In this document: piece by piece, positions 1 to 7,698 of the stretch | How positions within the stretch are numbered: position 1 is the first letter of the stretch | How the letters are laid out: each line of letters starts with the position of its first letter | NCBI GenBank assembly: GCA_026914095.1 | Contig: JAPPIY010000037.1 | Span: 1-8,829, forward strand | DNA length: 8,829 nt | DNA from: Oligoflexia bacterium | Lineage (GTDB): Bacteria; Bdellovibrionota; Bdellovibrionia; Bdellovibrionales; UBA1609 | Direction: 5' to 3' | Made by a program: the position numbers and the translations under genes | The notes under the pieces: generated by a model | The model's database searches: none | Seen by the model: only the letters and a program-made list of their open reading frames with translations | Told to the model about the DNA's origin: nothing

Positions 1-27
1 CAAACTAACAGTTCCAACTAGACTCCC

Positions 28-83
28 GTCCTCATTTCCATGAGGACAGGCTCCCCGCTTTCGCGGGGACAAGTTTCGCGAAA
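28..83. repeat. Cluster of three GC-rich palindromes downstream of maeB
   Basis: Three palindromes follow one another in otherwise AT-rich DNA. The first is a perfect 8-bp stem with a 4-base loop (28-35 with 40-47). The second is a perfect 7-bp GC-rich stem with a 4-base loop (52-58 with 63-69). The third is a 10-base perfect palindrome, tttcgcgaaa (74-83). Read on the minus strand, the sense of maeB, the two loops are GGAA and GAAA, both of the stable GNRA type. The cluster lies about 55 to 110 bases past the maeB stop, so it could end transcription or protect the 3' end of the message. There is no T-run after the stems, so it is not a classical intrinsic terminator. The GC content and arrangement resemble dispersed palindromic intergenic repeats of proteobacteria; no second clear copy is present in the window. 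Confidence 0.6.
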
Positions 84-136
84 ATGACAGAAGAGAGGAA
101 AACTTAACAAGATCAATATGAGTTGGTTTATTAAAC

Positions 137-2416
137 CTAAGTTTTAGCCTGCCGGTAGGCATGCACTTTAAGAGCTGTTAAAACTAAAGAGTTAATGATG
201 TCTTCCACAGTGCAGGTTCTTTGCACAATATTGATAGGCTCTTTTATTCCCACTAACAGCGGGCCTATCACTTCTCCATGCCCTAACTGCTGGGCCAGTT
301 TATAGGCCATATTTCCTGAATCTAGGTTGGGAAAAATTAAAATATTCGCTCCTTTTTTTAAAGTCTCCTTTGGAAAAAGCTCCTGCGCCAGATCCTTATT
401 GACAGCAATATCGGCTTGCAATTCCCCTTCCACCTGCAAGTTAGGCTTCCACTGCCTGATAAGCTCAACCGCTTTTTTCATTTTAAGAGGAGATCCAAGT
501 TGATCTTTTTTATCTGTAAAATTCAAAAAACTCAGCAAAGCGATGCGCGGCTCTATATGAAAATATTGCGCCATTTGAGAAGTGTAAATAGCAATGTGCG
601 CCAACTGTTCGGCTGTGGGATCAATATTAAAGGCCGTATCGGCAAAAAATAACACTCTATGTTTTAACAAAACGATATTGACTCCCGCGACAACACCTCT
701 TTGAGCCGAGCCTACAATCCTTAAAGACGGCAAAACACTATTGACAAAACTGTCAGTGGCTCCTGTGAGCAAGCCATCTCCTAAGCCTTTATACACAGCC
801 ATACTTCCAAAATAATTATTTTGACTCATCAGCTCTTCCGCTTGTTTTAAACTCAATCCTTTGTCTTTTTTCATATTATAAAACTCATGGACAAAATTTT
901 TAAAAGAAGGGGCTTGTTGAGGAGAGACAATTTGCGCTTTTTTTAAATGCGTAAAATTAAATTTTGAAATGGCCTTTTGGATCTTATCTGAAGAGCCAAT
1001 CAAAACAGGCTCTAAAATTTTTTCCTGACAAATTGTATTTAACGCGCTTAATACTTTTTTACTCTCCCCTTCCGGTAAAAATATCACAGGCTTTTTAGAT
1101 TTTGAGTTATAGACGGCCACACGATTGATCACTCCTCGGACAAAAGCCCGGCTCTCACTTTGAAAAGTCTCTAACTCCTGCGCATAAGCTTTAAAATCCT
1201 TAATGGGCTTTCTCGCCACACCGCTGTCCATAGCCGCTTTGGCAACGGCTGGCGCCACACTGGTTAAGACTCTCAGATCAAAAGGTTTTGGGATGATATA
1301 GTCTGGGCCAAATTGAAAATCCTCACCTTCATAAGCTTTAGAAACACTGTGAGGCACTGTCTTTCTAGCTAAATCAGCCAGCGCTTTTATGGCTGCCAGC
1401 TTCATCTCTTGATTGATATATCTAGCTTGGACATCCAAAGCCCCGCGAAATAAAAAAGGAAAGCCTAAAACATTATTCACTTGATTGTGATAATCGCTCC
1501 GCCCTGTCGCGACTATCACATCAGACCTTGTTTTTTTAGCCAGATCAGGATGAATTTCTGGTTGAGGGTTAGCCTTTGCTATCTCTATGGGCTTTTCAGG
1601 CATGCTTTTTAACATATCAGGAGTGAGGACATCTTTTGCGCTTAAACCAACAAAAACATCCGCCTTATTTAAAGCTGACGCCAATGTTCTATGTTCTGTC
1701 TCAATAGCAAACTCCTGCTTGTATTTGTTCATCCGCTCCGTCCGCCCCTTATAGATAGCGCCTATAGAATCACATAAGATCAGGTTTTCTTTTTTGACAC
1801 CCAAACAGAGAAAAAATTTTGCGCAAGAAATCGCGGCCGCTCCCGCTCCGCTAAAGACCACCTTCACTTGCTCTATCTTTTTGTTTTGCAAATGACAGGC
1901 ATTTAAAAAAGCTGATGAAGCGATGATAGCTGTCCCATGCTGATCATCATGGAAGACAGGAATATCCATTTCCTCTTCTAAAATTTTTTCAATTTCAAAA
2001 CATTCAGGAGCGGCAATATCCTCCAAATTGATACCGCCAAAAGTAGGCTCTAAACTTTTACAAACAGCAACAAACTCCTCCACAGTTTTAGCTTTAATTT
2101 CAATATCAAAAACATTAATTCCTGCAAATTTTTTAAATAAAACCGCCTTCCCCTCCATGACAGGTTTTGCCGCTAAAGGCCCGATAGAGCCTAAACCCAA
2201 GACAGCGCTTCCGTTGGAAACCACGGCAACTAAATTCCCCTTCCCTGTGTAATCAAACACTTTTTGAGGGTTTTTATCTATCTCTTTGCAAGGCTCGGCT
2301 ACTCCTGGGCTATAAGCCAGCGACAACTGCCATTCCGAATCCACTTTTTTGGTAGGCTGTATTTCCAGTTTTCCTTCTGGTTTTTTCTTATGGTAGCGTA
2401 AGGCTTCGTCTTTCAT
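137..2416 (-). CDS. maeB: NADP-dependent malic enzyme with C-terminal phosphotransacetylase-like domain (MaeB)
   Basis: Converts malate to pyruvate and CO2 while reducing NADP+, supplying pyruvate and NADPH in the cytoplasm. The protein is 759 residues, normal for the fused malic enzyme/PTA form. The N-terminal malic domain carries the SLAYSPGVAEPC motif with catalytic Tyr35, the MEGKAVLFKKFAGI motif with Lys90, metal ligands in LEDIAAPE (Glu132, Asp133) and FHDDQHGTA (Asp157/158). The nucleotide-binding loop FSGAGAAA (188-195) opens the NAD(P) domain, and ATGRSDYHNQVNNVLGFPF (303-321) is the conserved closing signature. From about 440 to the end is a phosphotransacetylase-like domain, with NLDSGNMAYK (697-706) and GPLLVG (718-723). 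In fused enzymes this part is usually regulatory and does not make acetyl-phosphate; that is family knowledge and is not shown here. The ATG start is preceded by AAGAG on the minus strand at suitable spacing and begins the conserved N-terminus. All key residues are present and nothing is broken. It is visibly richer in G+C than the genes to its right and is probably a resident core gene. Confidence 0.97.
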   Translation of the reverse strand: MKDEALRYHKKKPEGKLEIQPTKKVDSEWQLSLAYSPGVAEPCKEIDKNPQKVFDYTGKGNLVAVVSNGSAVLGLGSIGPLAAKPVMEGKAVLFKKFAGINVFDIEIKAKTVEEFVAVCKSLEPTFGGINLEDIAAPECFEIEKILEEEMDIPVFHDDQHGTAIIASSAFLNACHLQNKKIEQVKVVFSGAGAAAISCAKFFLCLGVKKENLILCDSIGAIYKGRTERMNKYKQEFAIETEHRTLASALNKADVFVGLSAKDVLTPDMLKSMPEKPIEIAKANPQPEIHPDLAKKTRSDVIVATGRSDYHNQVNNVLGFPFLFRGALDVQARYINQEMKLAAIKALADLARKTVPHSVSKAYEGEDFQFGPDYIIPKPFDLRVLTSVAPAVAKAAMDSGVARKPIKDFKAYAQELETFQSESRAFVRGVINRVAVYNSKSKKPVIFLPEGESKKVLSALNTICQEKILEPVLIGSSDKIQKAISKFNFTHLKKAQIVSPQQAPSFKNFVHEFYNMKKDKGLSLKQAEELMSQNNYFGSMAVYKGLGDGLLTGATDSFVNSVLPSLRIVGSAQRGVVAGVNIVLLKHRVLFFADTAFNIDPTAEQLAHIAIYTSQMAQYFHIEPRIALLSFLNFTDKKDQLGSPLKMKKAVELIRQWKPNLQVEGELQADIAVNKDLAQELFPKETLKKGANILIFPNLDSGNMAYKLAQQLGHGEVIGPLLVGIKEPINIVQRTCTVEDIINSLVLTALKVHAYRQAKT

Positions 2417-2481
2417 AATCTCACTCTTATATTTAAAATTCCTTTAGCAAGCTTTTACAGCTTTAGTTTATGTATTTTCAC

Positions 2482-2510
2482 AGTTAAAGCTTAATCCTAT
2501 CTTTTGTCAA
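2482..2510 (-). promoter_or_regulatory. Possible maeB promoter
   Basis: On the minus strand there is a perfect TTGACA (2510-2505) followed after 17 bases by TTAACT (2487-2482), a weak -10. This sits about 66 bases upstream of the maeB ATG in a non-coding spacer. The -35 is a full consensus match but the -10 matches only partly, so this is a tentative call. Confidence 0.3.
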
Positions 2511-2550
2511 TGGTTTTAATAATTACAAAACCTAAAGATTGAAGACTTAT

Positions 2551-2585
2551 AAAAAAGCTTTATCAAATGATTTAAAATCTGCTTT
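2551..2585 (-). terminator. Weak candidate terminator after the type II operon
   Basis: Past the stop of the endonuclease gene the minus strand reads AAAGC (2585-2581), a small inner palindrome GATTTTAAATC (2579-2569), then GCTTTTTT (2558-2551). AAAGC can pair with GCTTT and is followed by a T-run. The stem is short and the loop long, so the fold is weak; it is listed because it is the best candidate in the 209-base spacer 2417-2625, which otherwise shows only AT-rich sequence and the maeB upstream region. Confidence 0.2.
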
Positions 2586-2625
2586 AGATATAAAGAATAA
2601 AACATTTTAAAATTTATATTTTCTT

Positions 2626-3282
2626 TTAAATATCTTGTAATAACTGTTCAAGCTCATTGATTGCGCAAGAAAATACTGTTTTTCTATTAGCTTCATTTTT
2701 TAATCGTTGAATACGTTTAACTCCCGCTTCCTTATCTGTTTGTTGGTAAAATTCTCCATCAGCAATAGCAATAAAAAAAGTATCTCTCTGAACTGATTTA
2801 TTTGCTTCTACTATAAAGGAGCGTAAATCTTTATATTGAGAGCCTTGAGTACCTCCGCTTACTTTTGTGTATTTATGAGAAGCGTAAAAAATCTTTCCAG
2901 CATATCTCCATTTGAAATCAATTGTTTTAGCTTGCGCTACACTACCAAATTTTTCTTTCTCTCTCTTTGTCATAACTCCTCCATTGATTACCCATAAAGC
3001 TCTATTAGGCAAATTTTCAAAATCTCCTATTTTTTTTATGGATTGTATCCATTCACTCGCCTTTTTTTCATAAAAGTTTTGTTTCTTTGGATCTATAGCA
3101 AACTTAGCTTTAACAATATCACTTCTCTTAATTTCAGAAATAACTAAATCTTTATTAAAACCATGAAAGGCGCAAAATTTGTTTATCTTATCATCAAGCT
3201 TTCCTGCTTCTAGATGTTGCTCCGCAAGACAAATATTTTTCTTATAAGCCTCTTTATATTCTTTTTCATAATTATACAGCAT
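2626..3282 (-). CDS. Probable type II restriction endonuclease, partner of the adjacent methyltransferase
   Basis: A 218-residue soluble protein with no signal peptide or membrane segment. Its position identifies it best: its ATG lies inside the end of the DNA methyltransferase gene (11-base overlap), the usual layout of a type II restriction pair, so it should cut the DNA sequence that the neighbour protects. The likely nuclease core is KTIDFKW (Asp122, with Lys124) running into IFYASHKYTKVSGGTQ (131-146) and QYKDLRSFI (149-157). A PD-(D/E)XK reading could use Asp122 with Ser135-His136-Lys137, in which the usual Asp/Glu is replaced; I cannot settle this by eye. The minus strand has AAGAGA about 9 bases before the ATG, a fair ribosome site inside the methyltransferase gene, so the enzyme can be made after the methyltransferase. 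I do not recognise the specificity. The function is inferred mainly from context; a different defence nuclease is the alternative. Confidence 0.7.
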   Translation of the reverse strand: MLYNYEKEYKEAYKKNICLAEQHLEAGKLDDKINKFCAFHGFNKDLVISEIKRSDIVKAKFAIDPKKQNFYEKKASEWIQSIKKIGDFENLPNRALWVINGGVMTKREKEKFGSVAQAKTIDFKWRYAGKIFYASHKYTKVSGGTQGSQYKDLRSFIVEANKSVQRDTFFIAIADGEFYQQTDKEAGVKRIQRLKNEANRKTVFSCAINELEQLLQDI

Positions 3283-4204
3283 TGATAAAATCTCTTGCTA
3301 ATGAAAACTCCATTCGTCTGCGATAAAAGCCATCTTTACGCATACCTTTAAAGGGGGTTAAAAAAATATCTTGTGTATTATTTCTAAAACTATTGATTTG
3401 ATTGTTTAACTTCTTTATCATTTTTGAAACATTATCAAATTTCCCACTAATTCGGGTAATAAATCTTGATGACACTTTAATTTGATAATCTTTTATTTCG
3501 TCTACTTCACAAAATCTTATTGTAGGTTTTTCTGTATTATCAAAAGAAATAAAACCCAGACTGCCCTTTGGATCATTAAACCTCACTTCTTTATCATCAC
3601 AAACTCTTGGCAAAGCTTTCTTTAACTCACTTAAAGTTCCTAAGTGGTCATCATCATAATATAGATCAATTCTCTTGCTTTTTTTGGTGTTAAAAAGAGC
3701 GAGGCAGGTTGGATTTTCTGTATCCATAAATAAATTTTCATGAAGCAAGATATACTTAGAAAGCCTGTCTCTAAACAAACCTGTTTGTAAATAACTGGCA
3801 GGAATGAGAACTCCAACATATTCACAGTGTTTTAAACATAAAGATAAACAGTGTTTATATAAATCATCATAAGTTGTTGTTGGATAGGGCAGGCCTCTGC
3901 GAGTGGCAGAGTTGCGAGCCAGCCAAGGAGGGTTTGTGATACAAATTTTATAACCTGTTGGAAAATTTTTTATGCTGTTTCGTTTTTTGACAAACTTATC
4001 TGAAGGAGAAATATCATAAGAAGAAAACTTGTTGCACAAGCTCATTGAATGAAGTGTTTTAATAATGTCATTAGCCCCTGCAAAAGGCTCTAACAAAATT
4101 TTACGAGATAAATTGGTCTTATCAAGCCAGCTTTGAAAAGGCCTTAAATTAAAAGGATTGCCTTTAGTAAAATACCGGCCTTTGCTTCTTTTATTATCAA
4201 TCAT
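3272..4204 (-). CDS. Type II N6-adenine DNA methyltransferase, gamma-class motif order
   Basis: Transfers a methyl group from S-adenosylmethionine to adenine in a short recognition sequence, protecting host DNA from the partner endonuclease encoded just downstream. Counting from the ATG at 4204 the protein has 310 residues. The motif order is X (GRYFTKGNPF, about 9-18), I (LLEPFAGAND, 37-46, the SAM-binding loop), a YDISP segment (63-67) probably holding the SAM ribose contact, and IV (ITNPPW, 89-94, the catalytic NPPW). This X-I-IV order is that of gamma-class enzymes such as M.TaqI and M.EcoRI. The remaining half should hold the target-recognition part; I cannot read the specificity. An in-frame TTG at 4228 would add eight mostly hydrophobic residues (MFLVEFYI). 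I prefer the ATG because it is the stronger codon and lies just ahead of motif X, but neither start has a clear Shine-Dalgarno. Its end overlaps the endonuclease gene by 11 bases. No controller (C) gene is present. Confidence 0.88.
   Translation of the reverse strand: MIDNKRSKGRYFTKGNPFNLRPFQSWLDKTNLSRKILLEPFAGANDIIKTLHSMSLCNKFSSYDISPSDKFVKKRNSIKNFPTGYKICITNPPWLARNSATRRGLPYPTTTYDDLYKHCLSLCLKHCEYVGVLIPASYLQTGLFRDRLSKYILLHENLFMDTENPTCLALFNTKKSKRIDLYYDDDHLGTLSELKKALPRVCDDKEVRFNDPKGSLGFISFDNTEKPTIRFCEVDEIKDYQIKVSSRFITRISGKFDNVSKMIKKLNNQINSFRNNTQDIFLTPFKGMRKDGFYRRRMEFSLARDFINAV
3291..3296 (-). promoter_or_regulatory. Ribosome binding site of the endonuclease gene, inside the methyltransferase gene
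   Basis: AAGAGA on the minus strand, 8 bases upstream of the ATG at 3282-3280. It supports this start and implies translational coupling: ribosomes finishing the methyltransferase at the TAA (3274-3272) can restart 11 bases back. Confidence 0.45.
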
Positions 4205-4312
4205 GATGTAAAATTCAACTAAAAACAACCATTCTGCTAAGTTATTCTATCCAAGTTTAGTGCCTTTAATTTTTACGATTGTTTGCTTTATTCTACTCAA
4301 AAACTTTTACTA

Positions 4313-4328
4313 ATGTCCAGATGTCTAG
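4313..4328. repeat. Tandem 8-base repeat at the methyltransferase transcription start
   Basis: The plus strand reads atgtccag directly followed by atgtctag (one mismatch in eight); the minus strand reads CTAGACAT then CTGGACAT. The pair begins 3 bases downstream of the TATAAT at 4336-4331, so it covers the predicted transcription start near 4324. A repeat here is well placed to be an operator, but no regulator for it is visible in the window. Confidence 0.4.
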
Positions 4329-4330
4329 CA

Positions 4331-4339
4331 ATTATAACA
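4331..4339 (-). promoter_or_regulatory. Extended -10 promoter of the methyltransferase-endonuclease operon
   Basis: The minus strand reads TGTTATAAT: a perfect TATAAT (4336-4331) with the TG one base upstream (4339-4338), the extended -10 form that can work with a poor -35. The region 17 to 19 bases further up offers only weak -35 matches such as TTGGGC. The start of transcription would be near 4324, leaving a leader of about 120 bases before the ATG at 4204. It lies in the spacer between hsdR and the methyltransferase, so the type II pair probably has its own promoter. Confidence 0.5.
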
Positions 4340-4355
4340 CACTATACCAACCTTA

Positions 4356-4439
4356 GCCCAATCAAGTCTAAACTTTGAAGCTTATTTTATATCAACTTTG
4401 GGCTGTTTTATCTGGATTCCCATTTTCACAAGATTGGGC
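4356..4439. repeat. Spaced inverted repeat in the hsdR-methyltransferase spacer
   Basis: gcccaatc at 4356-4363 is matched by its exact reverse complement gattgggc at 4432-4439, with 68 bases between. A third related word, ttgggct (4398-4404), pairs with agcccaa (4355-4361). The spacer 4205-4452 holds no open reading frame I would support. The fold could lie in the 3' end of the hsdR message, but there is no T-run to make a standard terminator. Confidence 0.35.
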
Positions 4440-4452
4440 AGTTTGTCAAAGA

Positions 4453-7400
4453 TCAATTTTGACTGATTTCATCTGCGATATATTCCGCTTGTTTTAAAAC
4501 ATTTTCAACAGCCAGTTTTTCCATATCTGGCGGGTAGCCGTATTCCCGCAAGGTTCGTTTGACCATGACTTTGATTTTCGCTCTAACACTTTCTTTAATC
4601 TGCCAATCTATAGACGCATTTTTTTTCACTTTGTCTGTTAAAACAAAGGCCAATTCTCTAAGTTGTTCTTTACCCATAAGCTCACGAGCGCTTTCGTTAT
4701 TTGCGACTGCTGTGTAAAAAGCATATTCTTCTTTGGATAATTTCATTTTTTTAGGCTCCTCATCGGCTGATTGAACATGTTTTGCAAGGTCAATCAGCTC
4801 TTCAATGACTTCTACCGCTGTTATAACTTTGTTATGGTATTTTTTTATGGATTCTTCTAACATGTCCATAAGGCTTTTTCCCTGAATAATATTACTTTTT
4901 ATCCTTCCTCTAATTTCATCATTGAGCAATTTTTTCAGTGTTTCAATCGCTATGTTTTTATGTTTCATGTTTTTAACTTCCAAAAGAAACTCATCGGAAA
5001 GGATAGAAATATCTGGTTTCTTAATTCCTCCTGCTGAAAATATATCTATCACTTTGTGAGAAACAAGAGCTGAATCTATAACTTGACGAATCACTGTCTC
5101 AATTTCTGCGTCTGTTTTTTCTCCCTCTGTCCCTGTAAATTTTACGAGTCTGGCTCTGACTGCTTGAAAAAAAGCCACTTCATCTTTAATTTCAATGGTT
5201 TTTTCATGAGGAACAGAGAGGGCAAAAGCTTTTGACAAAGCCGTCACCTCATCAATAAACCGCTTTTTGCCATTTTCCAAATTTAAAATATGCTCTTCAG
5301 CGCTAAGAATGAGGGAAAGTTTTTCTGCTGTGTCCGCCTTAAAATATTTTTTATAATCAAAACCATGAAACATTTGAGAAACAACTTCCAGCTTTTCAAG
5401 CATTAAGAAGACGGCTCTTTCTTGTGGAACAGCAGGATCCCCTTTGCCTCCGCTATTTGAATAAAAAGACAAAGCTTTTTTTAAATCGCTGGCAATACCT
5501 AAATAATCCACGACTAAGCCCCCTGGCTTATCTTTATAAACACGATTCACACGAGCAATCGCCTGCATGAGGTTATGACCCTGCATAGGCTTGTCAATAT
5601 AAAGAGTATGCAAACAGGGAACATCAAAGCCTGTCAGCCACATATCCACTACAAGGGACAAACTCAATGAGTCTTCTGGGTCTTTCATTCTATCTGCTAA
5701 CAAACGGCGTTGATCTTTGTTGGTATGATGCTTAAACAATTCCGGCCCATCGCTTGAAACCGCGGTCATAACAACTTTTATAGCTCCCTTATTCAAATCC
5801 TCCTCATGCCACTGAGGACGCAACTTTATAATCTCATCATAAAGATTAACAGCTATCCTCCGTGACATACAAACAATCATTCCTTTGCCTTTAAAAACAG
5901 ACTGCCTTTGCTCAAAGTGACTGACAATATCCTTCGCTATATGTTTTATACGGTCTGCGCTCCCTATAATCGCTGTAAGCTGTGTCATTTTAGCTTTGCT
6001 TTTTTGAGTTTCAGACAGCTCTTCCTGGAGTCCTTGATCCAAATCCTTAATCAACTGCTTTCCTTTTTGACTCAGCTCCACCTTAGCCAAACGGCTTTCA
6101 TAAGAGATTGGCGCTGTCGCTTTATCCTCTACAGCTTGAGCAATGTCATAAATATCAACATAGTTTCCAAAAACGGCAGGTGTGTTTTTATCTGTCTCTT
6201 CAATGGGCGTTCCTGTAAAACCAAGATAAGTGGAATGAGGCAAAGCGTCTCTCATGTATTTAGCAAAACCATAGACTGTCTTCTGGCCGATTACTGCCCC
6301 TTCATTATTTTTTTCATCCATGATTTTTGCTTTAAAGCCATATTGACTGCGATGAGCCTCATCCACAATGACAACAATATTTTTACGATCAGAAAGCTGT
6401 TCATAAACATTTCCATTTTCAGGATAAAATTTTTGTATAGTGGTAAAAACAATTCCTCCAGAAGACACTTTAATCAGCTCTTTTAAATGCTCCCTGTCTT
6501 TAGCTTGAATAGGCTCTTGTCTAAGAAGAGATTTTGCGCCGGCAAAAGCATCAAACAATTGGCTGTCCAAATCATTGCGGTCTGTGATCACAACAATTGT
6601 GGGGTTGTTGAGCGCTTGAACAATTTTACCTGTGGAAAACACCATTGTAAGAGATTTTCCTGAACCTTGAGTGTGCCAGATAACACCTCCCTTTTGGTTT
6701 CCAGATTCAGAGCTAGCTTGCAGAACAGAATCCAGAGCCTTATTAGCCGCATAATATTGGTGATAGCCAGCCAGTTTTTTAAATGTTTCAACATTTATCA
6801 GTCCTGTTTTGGGATTCTCTTTTTTTGTTTTTTCAAAAACAATAAAATTTCGAGCAATATCCAGCAAGGATTTTTTATTGAGCATTCCTTTGATTAAGGT
6901 TTCCAGCTGATTTATATTTCGCTGGGATTCTTTTTTGCCGTCCTTGCTTTTCCAAGCCATAAAACGATCCAACCCTGCTGAAAGAGATCCGGCTTTAGCA
7001 GACAATCCATCTGAAAGAATTAAAAAACTGTTGTAAGTAAAAAGAGAGGGGATGTATTTTTTATAAGTTTGTAACTGTTTATAGGCTGATTGAATGGTGG
7101 CTTTTTCGTCTATTGGATTTTTAAGCTCAATCACAACTAAAGGGATGCCATTCACAAAAAGAACAATATCCGGCCGGTGGTTATGATTTTCTTCAATGAC
7201 AGTAAATTGATTAACAGCATAATATTCATTATTTTCTGGATTTTGAAAATCAATCAAACGAACAGAATCTCCGCGGCTTTCAGAGTCTTTTCGGACTATA
7301 ACATTCACTCCTTCAATCAGTTTATGATGAAAATTCTCATTCCCCGCAATCAATGGATCAGAGTGAATGCGCTTTATTTGATTTAAAGCCTCTTCTCTCA

Positions 7401-7596
7401 CTTCAGCAGGAATGTCAGAATTAAGGCGGTTTATGGCTTCACGCAGTTTATTACTTAACAAAACCTCTTCATAGCTTGCGCGAAAAGGCTCTTTTCCGTC
7501 TGGAGCAATTTCCGGCCCAAAAAAATACTGAAAGCCTTGTTTTTTGAACAGCTCAATAGCCAGATTTTCAATATCGTTTTCTGTAAGTTTTTTCAT
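4453..7596 (-). CDS. hsdR: Type I restriction enzyme, restriction (R) subunit HsdR
   Basis: The motor and nuclease subunit of a type I restriction complex: it binds HsdM/HsdS, pulls DNA with ATP and cuts far from the recognition site. It has 1047 residues, a normal length. The N-terminal nuclease domain shows the PD-(D/E)XK residues Asp143 (RPDIV) and Glu157/Lys159 (VVIELKN), followed by the QxxxY motif Gln174-Tyr178. The helicase part has Walker A TQGSGKS (309-315), DEAH (412-415), TGTP (461-464), the WLTGFDVP segment (653-660) and motif VI QAIARVNR (678-685). The helical C-terminus (about 740-1047) matches the region that in this family docks to the methyltransferase core. The frame is intact and all motifs are present. 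Neither hsdM nor hsdS lies within the window: 4.4 kb downstream carries a type II pair and maeB, and 1.2 kb upstream carries a peptidase-PIN pair. Without partners it should not restrict DNA. The ATG begins a typical family N-terminus, though no strong Shine-Dalgarno precedes it. Confidence 0.96.
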   Translation of the reverse strand: MKKLTENDIENLAIELFKKQGFQYFFGPEIAPDGKEPFRASYEEVLLSNKLREAINRLNSDIPAEVREEALNQIKRIHSDPLIAGNENFHHKLIEGVNVIVRKDSESRGDSVRLIDFQNPENNEYYAVNQFTVIEENHNHRPDIVLFVNGIPLVVIELKNPIDEKATIQSAYKQLQTYKKYIPSLFTYNSFLILSDGLSAKAGSLSAGLDRFMAWKSKDGKKESQRNINQLETLIKGMLNKKSLLDIARNFIVFEKTKKENPKTGLINVETFKKLAGYHQYYAANKALDSVLQASSESGNQKGGVIWHTQGSGKSLTMVFSTGKIVQALNNPTIVVITDRNDLDSQLFDAFAGAKSLLRQEPIQAKDREHLKELIKVSSGGIVFTTIQKFYPENGNVYEQLSDRKNIVVIVDEAHRSQYGFKAKIMDEKNNEGAVIGQKTVYGFAKYMRDALPHSTYLGFTGTPIEETDKNTPAVFGNYVDIYDIAQAVEDKATAPISYESRLAKVELSQKGKQLIKDLDQGLQEELSETQKSKAKMTQLTAIIGSADRIKHIAKDIVSHFEQRQSVFKGKGMIVCMSRRIAVNLYDEIIKLRPQWHEEDLNKGAIKVVMTAVSSDGPELFKHHTNKDQRRLLADRMKDPEDSLSLSLVVDMWLTGFDVPCLHTLYIDKPMQGHNLMQAIARVNRVYKDKPGGLVVDYLGIASDLKKALSFYSNSGGKGDPAVPQERAVFLMLEKLEVVSQMFHGFDYKKYFKADTAEKLSLILSAEEHILNLENGKKRFIDEVTALSKAFALSVPHEKTIEIKDEVAFFQAVRARLVKFTGTEGEKTDAEIETVIRQVIDSALVSHKVIDIFSAGGIKKPDISILSDEFLLEVKNMKHKNIAIETLKKLLNDEIRGRIKSNIIQGKSLMDMLEESIKKYHNKVITAVEVIEELIDLAKHVQSADEEPKKMKLSKEEYAFYTAVANNESARELMGKEQLRELAFVLTDKVKKNASIDWQIKESVRAKIKVMVKRTLREYGYPPDMEKLAVENVLKQAEYIADEISQN

Positions 7597-7655
7597 TGTG
7601 AGATGATTTTCTTAAAAATTTGACGCTTAGTCTAGGGATTTTTTTGTTTAAAACA

Positions 7656-7683
7656 ATCATAATAGTCATTTTAGATAAAACAA
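7656..7683 (-). promoter_or_regulatory. Possible hsdR promoter
   Basis: In the 102-base gap between the broken PIN gene and hsdR the minus strand has TTGTTT (7683-7678), a 16-base spacer, then TATGAT (7661-7656), five of six bases of the -10 consensus. Transcription would start near 7649, about 50 bases before the hsdR ATG. AT-rich sequence yields such matches often, so hsdR may instead be read from an upstream operon promoter. Confidence 0.27.
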
Positions 7684-7698
7684 GTTTTGCTTTTTTAT

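Noticed and set aside
416..652. Plus-strand open frame of 78 codons
   Set aside because: It lies wholly inside maeB on the opposite strand, and its translation resembles no protein I know; the maeB frame is certain.
2449..2492. Inverted repeat aagcttt...aaagctt upstream of maeB as an operator or riboswitch
   Set aside because: Only 7 bases of very common AT-rich sequence with a 30-base loop; no known riboswitch pattern is seen.
3640..3825. Minus-strand 61-codon frame within the methyltransferase gene
   Set aside because: It is out of frame with a methyltransferase whose motifs and length are sound.
4205..4452. Small controller protein or RNA gene between hsdR and the methyltransferase
   Set aside because: I found no open frame with a credible start and no tRNA-like or other RNA fold.
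4445..4463. Hairpin gtcaaa...tttgac over the hsdR stop codon as a terminator
   Set aside because: A 6-bp AT-rich stem with no T-run on the minus strand, and it includes the stop codon itself.
5908..6486. Plus-strand open frame of 192 codons
   Set aside because: It lies inside hsdR, opposite its helicase region. The length comes from the coding bias of hsdR, and the translation is rich in Phe, Ile, Cys and Leu as antisense frames of AT-rich genes are.
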